Below the pieces are notes generated by a model. It saw only the letters and a list, made by a program, of their open reading frames with translations, ran no database searches and was not told the DNA's origin. A program made the translations under genes and the position numbers. A stretch of 12,690 nt of DNA from the NCBI GenBank assembly GCA_025937955.1, contig JAICQI010000079.1:1-12690 (forward strand), given 5' to 3'. Below, in pieces: positions 6,039-12,690 of the stretch; positions within the stretch are counted from its first letter, which is position 1, and every line of letters starts with the position of its first letter. Origin of the DNA: Pyrinomonadaceae bacterium. GTDB taxonomy: Bacteria; Acidobacteriota; Blastocatellia; Pyrinomonadales; Pyrinomonadaceae.

Positions 6039-6938
6039 TCAGCGTCGAAACTTCATTGGCACACTGAAAAGAATCGCATTCTCAGGTTTAATCGTCAGAC
6101 GATAAACCGTCTGCGGAACGGGATCTTCCTGGGTCAACTCAGTCGCGGCGTTTGCCCCGGCTGCCTGTTCTTTCTCGGTCATGATGGCGCCCGCGCCATC
6201 AGCCATCTCATATCTCGCCGTGGAGACGCCCCACTGTTTTTCCCATGACTCGATTTGTTGTCGCGGCAATTTGATGCTGCGTGCCCCGAGCTTTTCCGGA
6301 TCGATCAGAGGTTCGGATGCTACGATTATCGTTACCAGCTCACCCACGTGCGCTTTCGGTCCTTCGCTGGGTTTGATCCGGAATTTTCCAGTGGCGGAGG
6401 GAATGTAAATCAAGCGTCCAGGTTTCACGTAATTCGCATCGCGAGTTTTTTGCGTCGGGAAAATCAGGACCGGTTCGCCCAGCGAGCCGTCGGCGTACTG
6501 CTCGCGATCGATCACGTAAAGGTAACCCGCGCGCGAGAGCGACTCGATACTCAAACGCACGCGTTGACCGGGCGCGAGCGGCGTGCCTTCTTCGATCCGT
6601 TCGAGGGTCCACTCGACCTCGCCCTCTTCGTCATCAACCAATTCCTTGGTTTTGTCCGCAGCCGTCGAGCGGCGAAAGCGCCAGAACGTCACGCCCATTT
6701 GCGCGAAAGCCATTCCGGGCGGGGGTACGGCGGCGGCCGCATCGATCGAAGTCTTGGCAGCCGGCCGATAACGAACGGTTGTTTTTCGCGCGGCGGCCTT
6801 GCGATCTTTAATAAACACCTCGGCCTTGATTGCCTTCGAGTTGTCTTCGTCCTGGGCGGCCGCCGGGTGCGCCGCGCTAAACGACAGCCCAACAACGATG
6901 GCCACTAACAATTTGCGGAAAGCATCGTTTGTCAACAT
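6039..6938 (-). CDS. Exported DUF4384-domain protein (299 aa), last gene of the caspase/kinase operon
   Basis: A classical signal peptide occupies residues 1-28: basic FRK, a hydrophobic core LLVAIVVGLSFSAA, and cleavage expected after AAA before Gln29. After a low-complexity Ala/Lys/Pro linker, residues about 109-212 match the DUF4384 pattern: APGQRVRLSIES, AGYLYVIDREQ, GEPVLIFPT, GRLIYIP and GELVTIIVASEPL. The C-terminal 80 residues are unassigned. DUF4384 is a small beta-rich domain of unknown activity that often accompanies bacterial Ser/Thr kinases and caspase-like proteins. The ATG has AAGGAG six bases upstream and follows the kinase stop by 15 bases, so the genes are surely co-transcribed. 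The periplasmic product may bind the similar extracytoplasmic domain of the kinase or the WD40 propellers of the caspase; that is inference. Confidence 0.85.
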   Translation of the reverse strand: MLTNDAFRKLLVAIVVGLSFSAAHPAAAQDEDNSKAIKAEVFIKDRKAAARKTTVRYRPAAKTSIDAAAAVPPPGMAFAQMGVTFWRFRRSTAADKTKELVDDEEGEVEWTLERIEEGTPLAPGQRVRLSIESLSRAGYLYVIDREQYADGSLGEPVLIFPTQKTRDANYVKPGRLIYIPSATGKFRIKPSEGPKAHVGELVTIIVASEPLIDPEKLGARSIKLPRQQIESWEKQWGVSTARYEMADGAGAIMTEKEQAAGANAATELTQEDPVPQTVYRLTIKPENAILFSVPMKFRR

Positions 6939-6953
6939 AGCTCGCTCCTTGTT

Positions 6954-9218
6954 TCAGTATGCTTCATGCGACAACTGAATAAGATTCACCAGCACCTCGC
7001 CGCGGCCTTTCACCTGCGTCAGCTTTGTCGCTTTGTCAGTGTGGCTTTCGGGGGGCGCCTCGTCATATTTTTTTAGTAGCGTTTGAATCTGCGCAATGTG
7101 TTCCGGGTTCGTGATGACGCCCGGTGCGTCTTTGTTTCGTGCCGCCGTTTCGAAAATCGTATTCAACGTCGCAACAGGCACGGTGGACCAAATGATCCAG
7201 ATCTTCTCAACGCCAGTTTTATCGACAAATCGATACCATTCGGTGCGCGGCAATTGCACGGCCTGACCAGCCGCAAGCCTCGCATCCAGGACTTTGTCGA
7301 GTGGCAATGGCTGCCCGTCCTGAGGGATCGGAAACAGGATGTTGTATTCATCAACCCCAGCCGCTCCTGGGCCAACGTTGAGTAGGTAGAGCGCCCCCGA
7401 CTGCGCCGGCCGCAAATTGAAGCGAAACCTCCAGCCGTTACCGAAGATGTTGTCGCCGGCGGATTCGATCGGCTCGCCTTCGGGCTTCTGATTGCGCATC
7501 TTCTGTATAGTCAGCCAATACGTAAGCGATTGCTCCGGGCCAATCGGTGGCGTCGATTCGCGACTTGGTGGCTGAGGTGTAGCATTTGGTCTCAGAAGCA
7601 TCAACACACCTGCGCCAACGAGCAACAGCAAGACGAACGCCACCGCGGCTATGGCCGCTTTGCTCTTATATATAGGTAAAGGACTACCCGAGGCCGGCAC
7701 TCTCGACGGCCTCGCAGCATTGCCGAAGTCGTCGCCGTAGAAATTAAAGACGTGGACTCGCAGGCCGTGTTTGACTTCAACCTCTCCGAGGTCGTGCAAA
7801 TACTCCGACCAGCGCGCCAACTGTCCAAGGTCGTCGGCCACACGTTTCGAAACGATAATGTGCCCACCGTCACCGCAGTCCATAACACGCTGCGCGAGGT
7901 TGATTCCGCCACCGGCGACGTTCAAATTCGTGTTGATGTCGGCGATGTGGTAAACGAGTCCACTGTGAATGCCCATGCGCAAATCAAAGCCACACGATGA
8001 CTGACGCATCGCCTGGCTGATTTGCATGGCGCACCTGACCGGAGCTTCGGGATCGTCAAAGAAAGCCAGTGCCATCCCGTCGCCCGTGGGAATCCTGATC
8101 AAGTCCCTTTCTTTCCGCGAGCGGTGAAATTCCTCGGTCGCGGTTACGATCTCCTGAAGCTTGCGAAGGCAATCGGTTTGCTGATCGATCAGTAGCGTCG
8201 TGTAACCGACAATGTCCGTAAACAGCACGTGAGCAGTTTCAAGCGTTGGCGATTTCTGGGCCTGCACGCGCGTCACCTCGGATGGATCATCGACTTCACC
8301 GAGCAACGCCGTCGACAGTGCATCGCCAAACTCGCGTGCCTTCTCATATCGCTCATTTGGATCGAACGACAGAGCTTTCATGAGGATTGCGTCGGCTGCC
8401 GGTGAGAGATTTGGCCGCAGGTCGCGCGGCTTAATGCGCACGCCGGCACGCTGCATCTCGAGCAGTTGAAAAGCCGAATCCGGATTGTTGGGCCGCCGTC
8501 CCGTCAGCATCTCATAACCCATAACGGCGAAGCAGTACACATCACTCGCGGTTGTCATCGGCTCGGCTTTGAGTTGCTCAGGCGACATGTAGAGAGCCGT
8601 TCCCACCGTCTGCTCCCCAATGGTGCTGGAACCAAGAACCGAATCCTTAATTTTGGCAACGCCGAAATCTATGACCTTCACCTGCTCTTCACCATCGCTG
8701 AGCGTCTGGACCATGATGTTCTCAGGTTTTAGATCGCGGTGCAGAATGCCGCGATCATGGGCCGCGCTGAGCGCGCGGCCAATCTGGCGAATGATGTTTG
8801 CTGCCCGGGTGAGATCCATCCCTTCCGGCTTGATCAGGGCGCGCAAACTCGCGCCATCAACATACTGCATGACCAGGAAAGGCTTGCCGTTATCCAATTG
8901 GCCCGAATCGAAGATGCCGATGATGCTGGGGTGATCGACGCGGGCCAGCGCTTCCATCTCTTGTTTGAACTTTCTGACGCTCCATTCACTGCTGATTCTG
9001 TCATCGAGCAACGCCTTAACGACGACAAGACGCGACATCATCTTCTCATCGGAAGCCAGATACACCGCGCCAAAGCCTCCGTGACCCAATTTGCGTTTGA
9101 CCAGGTAACGCCCGTCGAGCATCGATCCGATCAACGGATCCGCATCGAAACGCGTCGTCGAATCGACCGGGGCCTCTTCGGTTGTTTTTTCGAAAGTCGA
9201 GAAGTCGTCTTTGTCCAT
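6954..9218 (-). CDS. Transmembrane Ser/Thr protein kinase with class III cyclase-homology domain and extracytoplasmic DUF4384-like domain (754 aa)
   Basis: The kinase domain (about 38-300) is complete: Gly-rich loop GHGGFGAVY (45-53), Lys68 in VVVK, HRDLKPEN (160-167), DFG (184-186) and SPE (212-214) in place of APE. All catalytic residues are present, so it should be active. A class III nucleotide cyclase-homology domain follows (about 328-495), with metal Asp335 in TDIVGYT, Asp380 in PTGDG, and Asn440 and Arg444 of the transition-state set. The two positions that normally choose the base (Lys and Asp/Thr) appear to be Ile376 and Asn433, so activity or substrate is uncertain. One transmembrane helix (about 519-542) leads to an extracytoplasmic region with a DUF4384-like fold (about 565-690). 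The start overlaps no ribosome site; the gene begins seven bases after the caspase stop, suggesting translational coupling. Confidence 0.92.
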   Translation of the reverse strand: MDKDDFSTFEKTTEEAPVDSTTRFDADPLIGSMLDGRYLVKRKLGHGGFGAVYLASDEKMMSRLVVVKALLDDRISSEWSVRKFKQEMEALARVDHPSIIGIFDSGQLDNGKPFLVMQYVDGASLRALIKPEGMDLTRAANIIRQIGRALSAAHDRGILHRDLKPENIMVQTLSDGEEQVKVIDFGVAKIKDSVLGSSTIGEQTVGTALYMSPEQLKAEPMTTASDVYCFAVMGYEMLTGRRPNNPDSAFQLLEMQRAGVRIKPRDLRPNLSPAADAILMKALSFDPNERYEKAREFGDALSTALLGEVDDPSEVTRVQAQKSPTLETAHVLFTDIVGYTTLLIDQQTDCLRKLQEIVTATEEFHRSRKERDLIRIPTGDGMALAFFDDPEAPVRCAMQISQAMRQSSCGFDLRMGIHSGLVYHIADINTNLNVAGGGINLAQRVMDCGDGGHIIVSKRVADDLGQLARWSEYLHDLGEVEVKHGLRVHVFNFYGDDFGNAARPSRVPASGSPLPIYKSKAAIAAVAFVLLLLVGAGVLMLLRPNATPQPPSRESTPPIGPEQSLTYWLTIQKMRNQKPEGEPIESAGDNIFGNGWRFRFNLRPAQSGALYLLNVGPGAAGVDEYNILFPIPQDGQPLPLDKVLDARLAAGQAVQLPRTEWYRFVDKTGVEKIWIIWSTVPVATLNTIFETAARNKDAPGVITNPEHIAQIQTLLKKYDEAPPESHTDKATKLTQVKGRGEVLVNLIQLSHEAY

Positions 9219-9225
9219 TTGGTGA

Positions 9226-12200
9226 TTAGCGCGCTGACAGTTTGGCGATCACGAAGCGCTCGGCGCCGCCTTCGCGCATGTTGAAAACCCGCGGACGTTG
9301 CACGCGTTTCTCGTCCGCTTCGACCTCTTCCAATTCTTTTCCGCCGCGTGGTTTATCAGTGAAGATACGCGGCACGCGTTCCGTTGCGTAATCGAACCAC
9401 TCTTTTAAAAACAGTTCTCCGTTGCGATCGGAATCAGCCGCGCCAGATTTGATTCCTTCTTCGACCAAAGCATAGGCGAGATAACTGTGTTTCAGTCCGG
9501 CCGATTCGAAAGCCACTTCGTCGCTCTGCGAAGCGGTCAGCACATACATCCCTTTTTCGTAAGCGAGCTGCGCAAACCCGCGAGTGTTCATTGGCCCGCG
9601 CCGCTCCTCCTTAGTTTGCAGCACCTGGCCGGAATTGCACGCATCGACGATGAGCAGCAGCTGGTCTGCGTCGACGGGCCGCAATGCTTCTTCCAACTCG
9701 ACGTCGGATACACTGTGTGAAATCAGTGTCGCCAATCCGGTTTCGTCGAGTTTCGCGCGCGGCCCGGAATACCCGAGGTCATGTGGTATCAGATAAAAGC
9801 GATCTCCCTGCGCCGTGCCATGACCTGAAAAATAAAAGATAACTGCGTCTTCCGGCTGCGCCGGTTTCAGTTTCCGAAGCGCGAACGGCGCATTGCCGGG
9901 CAAATTTTTCTCCGTTCCAGCCAGTAATTTCAAAGCCAGCAGGATGTTTGCCTTCGTCGCTTCCTCGTTCAGCAGGGGAACAACTTCAACCGGATGATAT
10001 CGCCGCAAGCCTTCCTGATGATTTCGCAGTTGTTCACCGATCGCGGTGGCGTCGGCGACGCTGTAGTTCAAATTGTACTGCGAGTTTGCGTAACGGCTAA
10101 CGCCGACTACGACTAAATAAGCAGTACCGGTTCGGCGCAGAGTTTCGGAGCCGTTCAGGGTCAACTGCGCGTCCGCGGATTTTACGTTGTCGCGATTGAA
10201 AGCGTACGCGGTGAACTCATTTGCGCCGGCGACAATCGGAACAGTCGTTTCGATCGTCCGTTTGCCTGATCCATTCAAGACATCGCCGCGCCACGATTGC
10301 ACCAGCATACCATTCCGAAATAGACGGAGATCGCGCGCACCGCTGGCAGTTTGGTGTTCCGCATCGGCCGGGGCTTCGACGATTTCGAGTTTCAACTGAA
10401 CACTCCGCTCAGAGACTGCGCCGCGTTGGGCAGATTCGACCCGAATCTGCGGTTGGCGCCGATCGCGGCTCGCAATGTCCTGCTTCGGTTTCGGATTTTT
10501 GTTCGCCAGAACCTCAGCCAGTAACCCCGGATAATAGAATTCGTTGAAGTACGCTTCGACGGGTGCAACTCTGAAAGTGTCCTGCGCAAACCGCCAAAGG
10601 AGAAATCCCCACGCGCGATGCGAGCCGTCGAACAACCCGCCTGGTATCGCAACCAGCCAATCGTTGCTATCAGGAACAGAAACCATGAACGCCGCCGGCG
10701 CGCCGGTGTCGACCTGCCACACAGTCATGCTGCCATCGCCGCTTGCCGAAACGAGCGAACGTGAATCGCTAGTGAAATCGAGGCCGTTGACTTCGCCGGT
10801 GCCGCTGGCGAGGACGCGTGTCTGTGATCCGGTTTTCGGATCCCACACTCGCACCGATTGATCGATGCCACCGGATGCCAGCCAGCGTCCGTCCGCGCTG
10901 AATGCGAGCGAGAAGACTTCGCCGCTGTGTCCTGACAGCGTTCGTGGTTGGTTTGAATCTGAGGTGAGGTCGAACAATGCAAGCTTGCTGTTGGCCATTC
11001 CCGCAGCGAGCGTCGAACCGTCGGGACTTACCGCCAGGGTGTTGACGTCATCCGCAAACGGGCCAAGAGTTTTAACCGCGGACGCGCTGACCACGTCCCA
11101 TCTCCTAATCGTCTTGTCCGTGCTACTGGAAAGAACTGATGAGTCCGAGGCGAAAACGACGCTCGTAATCTCGCCAGTGTGCCCCGTCAGATTGCGGCTT
11201 TCCCTGGTTGATACATCGAGCAGGCGGATCGTCTGCCCCGTGCCCGCCGCTGCTAACCATTTGCCGTCACGACTGAAAGCCAGCGTGTGAAACCGTTCGT
11301 CCGGGTACGCCTTATGAAAAACTTCGCGTCCAGTATTTGGATCCCACAATTTAATCTCACCACTATTGCTGGCCGAAGCGAGCATGCGGCTGTCGGGGCT
11401 GAAGGTGACAGCGTTGACCCAGCCGGTGTGACCCGCGAGTTTCGGCAGCTCGCGGCCGGTCGCCAGCTGCCAGAGCCGTATCGTTCGATCGTTTGTGCCC
11501 GACGCCAGCCATCTTCCGTCGCGGCTGAACGTCACGGCAAAGAAACCGACTGAGCGACTGGTCAAAGTTTGCGCCAATTCGCCATCGGTTGTGTGACGAA
11601 TCTCGACGATGCGACTTCCGTTGCTAACAGCTGTAAGTTTTCCGTCGGCGTTGAGAGCGGCGACCACGAACTCTTCCACGTCCTGTTTACTGCTGGCTGT
11701 ACGCCTCGGTTTTCCCGAAATCGCATCCCATGAAATGATCCCGCCATCAGCATGGACCGAAATGAATTCATCGTTTGGCGTGAATGCGATTGCCAGCACC
11801 GAAGACTGATTACCACTGGCGAGGTTCCGATCTTTTCCGTCCGCCGCGTTCCAGAGCGTGAGCACTCCATCTGCGCTCCCGGATATTAGGCCCTTGCTGT
11901 CCGGACCGAACGCCAGCGCGGTGATCCTCTTCGCGTGCTTCTTCAGGAGGCGCAGTTCTTTCCAACTGTCTGCATTCCAGATTCTAATCGAGCCGTCTGC
12001 GGCTCCTGACGCCAGATACCTTCCATCCGGGCTCACTGCCAATGCGACGACCGCAGTAGTGTGACTCGAAAGCGTCTGTTTGAGATGACCAGAACTCGCG
12101 TCCCAAATTCTGACTGTATGATCGCCGCCGCCGGAGACGATGAACTCATCGCCTGGCATAAACAAGAGACTCTCGATCGGCGCCGTGTGACCAGTCAGTG

Positions 12201-12600
12201 TAAGAGGCTCACGTCCACTCGTGACGTTCCAGAGTTTTATCGTGCGATCGTTGCTCCCCGACGCAAGCAATTCGCCGTTGCGACTCACCGCGAGTGATCG
12301 AATCCAGCTGGAGTGTCCATGCAGAGCGCGCAGCTCGAGTCCGGATTCCGTGTCCCACAATCGGATCGAATTATCAGCCGCGCCCGTTGCCAGCCAGCGG
12401 CCATTCGGCGCGAACACCGCGCAGTACACCCGCGAGCTGTGCCCGGTTTGAATCACCAATTCCGGTGGCGTTGTCGCCGCTGCCTGCGATGGTGGTTCTG
12501 ATGAACAAAGGAGCCATACGCCGAGTACAGTGACAGCCAGCGCGAGCCACGCCAGTCGCCGCGGCTCCGATAAATTTATTCTTCGTTTGCTGCGATTCAT
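9226..12600 (-). CDS. Exported or membrane-anchored WD40-repeat caspase (peptidase C14 family, 1124 aa)
   Basis: Residues 16-32 are a hydrophobic signal or anchor segment after a basic N-terminus, with AAA near 40-42 as a possible cleavage site, so the bulk lies outside the cytoplasm. About 14 WD40 repeats follow (54-640), for example GHSSWIRSLAV with IKLWN, and GHTGWVNAVTF with IKLWD. A WLVAIPGGLFDGS linker (648-660) and an Ig-like region (about 717-815) precede the caspase domain (826 to about 1075). That domain has LVVVGVSRY, catalytic His927 in YFSGHG and Cys988 in LLIVDACNSG, so the dyad is intact. The ATG at 12600 was chosen; a GTG one codon earlier is nearly equal and has AGG seven bases upstream. 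A TTG at 12663 would add 21 residues without a ribosome site. It is the first gene of a three-gene operon. Known WD40-caspases cleave after basic residues; the target here is unknown. Confidence 0.92.
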   Translation of the reverse strand: MNRSKRRINLSEPRRLAWLALAVTVLGVWLLCSSEPPSQAAATTPPELVIQTGHSSRVYCAVFAPNGRWLATGAADNSIRLWDTESGLELRALHGHSSWIRSLAVSRNGELLASGSNDRTIKLWNVTSGREPLTLTGHTAPIESLLFMPGDEFIVSGGGDHTVRIWDASSGHLKQTLSSHTTAVVALAVSPDGRYLASGAADGSIRIWNADSWKELRLLKKHAKRITALAFGPDSKGLISGSADGVLTLWNAADGKDRNLASGNQSSVLAIAFTPNDEFISVHADGGIISWDAISGKPRRTASSKQDVEEFVVAALNADGKLTAVSNGSRIVEIRHTTDGELAQTLTSRSVGFFAVTFSRDGRWLASGTNDRTIRLWQLATGRELPKLAGHTGWVNAVTFSPDSRMLASASNSGEIKLWDPNTGREVFHKAYPDERFHTLAFSRDGKWLAAAGTGQTIRLLDVSTRESRNLTGHTGEITSVVFASDSSVLSSSTDKTIRRWDVVSASAVKTLGPFADDVNTLAVSPDGSTLAAGMANSKLALFDLTSDSNQPRTLSGHSGEVFSLAFSADGRWLASGGIDQSVRVWDPKTGSQTRVLASGTGEVNGLDFTSDSRSLVSASGDGSMTVWQVDTGAPAAFMVSVPDSNDWLVAIPGGLFDGSHRAWGFLLWRFAQDTFRVAPVEAYFNEFYYPGLLAEVLANKNPKPKQDIASRDRRQPQIRVESAQRGAVSERSVQLKLEIVEAPADAEHQTASGARDLRLFRNGMLVQSWRGDVLNGSGKRTIETTVPIVAGANEFTAYAFNRDNVKSADAQLTLNGSETLRRTGTAYLVVVGVSRYANSQYNLNYSVADATAIGEQLRNHQEGLRRYHPVEVVPLLNEEATKANILLALKLLAGTEKNLPGNAPFALRKLKPAQPEDAVIFYFSGHGTAQGDRFYLIPHDLGYSGPRAKLDETGLATLISHSVSDVELEEALRPVDADQLLLIVDACNSGQVLQTKEERRGPMNTRGFAQLAYEKGMYVLTASQSDEVAFESAGLKHSYLAYALVEEGIKSGAADSDRNGELFLKEWFDYATERVPRIFTDKPRGGKELEEVEADEKRVQRPRVFNMREGGAERFVIAKLSAR

Positions 12601-12690
12601 CACATAATTACCTGTCAGAAATTGGATCGGGTCAGTACAGGGAGCGATAGCGACCTGGTCCAACCATTAGAGTCCAAAATCATTCGCCAA

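Noticed and set aside
5653..6105. The 150-codon open frame taken as a functional small metalloprotease.
   Set aside because: Its first 30 residues are out of frame with the family-like text, a zinc-binding His is replaced by Gln, and its end overlaps the opposite DUF4384 gene.
8739..9284. A 181-codon plus-strand open frame.
   Set aside because: It mirrors the N-terminal kinase coding region, where all kinase motifs are intact on the minus strand, so it is a shadow frame.
10680..12440. The periodic DNA pattern as a CRISPR or satellite array.
   Set aside because: The period reflects diverged WD40 coding repeats of about 42 codons; no identical repeats with unique spacers exist.
9226..12600. 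The caspase operon as an abortive-infection phage defence system.
   Set aside because: Caspase-like defence effectors act in the cytoplasm, whereas this one has an export or anchor segment; there are also no nuclease, NTPase or other defence genes nearby. It remains possible but unsupported.
12601..12663. A TTG start that would lengthen the WD40-caspase by 21 residues.
   Set aside because: No ribosome site precedes it, and the extension would put an odd sequence in front of the basic-hydrophobic export signal that begins naturally at 12600.
12664..12690. A promoter for the caspase operon, with TCTAAT on the minus strand as a -10 box.
   Set aside because: The matching -35 region would fall outside the window, so it cannot be judged.

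Overview
The window looks like a chromosomal stretch from a soil-type Acidobacteriota, possibly class Blastocatellia. This is an inference from gene style rather than a marker gene: a winged-helix/TolB-like/TPR regulator, a WD40-caspase, a Ser/Thr kinase fused to a nucleotide cyclase domain, an M28 lipoprotein and a Pro/Thr/Ser-tailed metalloprotease remnant are typical of that phylum. I see no tRNA, rRNA, CRISPR array, insertion sequence or phage gene.

Left part (1-2949, all minus strand). Read in the direction of transcription: a Fur-family metalloregulator, a [2Fe-2S] ferredoxin-like protein with an extra C-terminal region, a glutaminyl-cyclase-like M28 lipoprotein (start codon directly follows the ferredoxin stop), a spacer made of two short tandem repeats, a universal stress protein, and the 5' part of an isopropylmalate/isocitrate dehydrogenase family gene that runs off the left edge. 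Short gaps suggest one or two transcription units with a metal, redox and stress flavour. A promoter-like element 10 bases before the fur ATG suggests a nearly leaderless mRNA.

Middle part (3004-6038). A YwqG/DUF1963-like protein with a C-terminal cysteine cluster (minus) and a CadC-like regulator (plus) diverge from a 123-base spacer. The regulator is followed by a frameshifted remnant of a matrixin-like metalloprotease. Parts of this stretch are AT-richer than the flanks, so it may be an insertion or a separately acquired segment.

Right part (6039-12600, minus strand). Three tightly spaced genes form an apparent operon: an exported or membrane-anchored WD40-caspase (14 WD repeats plus an intact His/Cys caspase dyad), a transmembrane Ser/Thr kinase with a class III cyclase-homology domain and an extracytoplasmic DUF4384-like domain, and a signal-peptide protein carrying a DUF4384-like domain. 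All three products reach the outside of the cytoplasmic membrane, which suggests an envelope-sensing or envelope-proteolysis signalling module. This is the most interesting unit in the window; its function is unknown.
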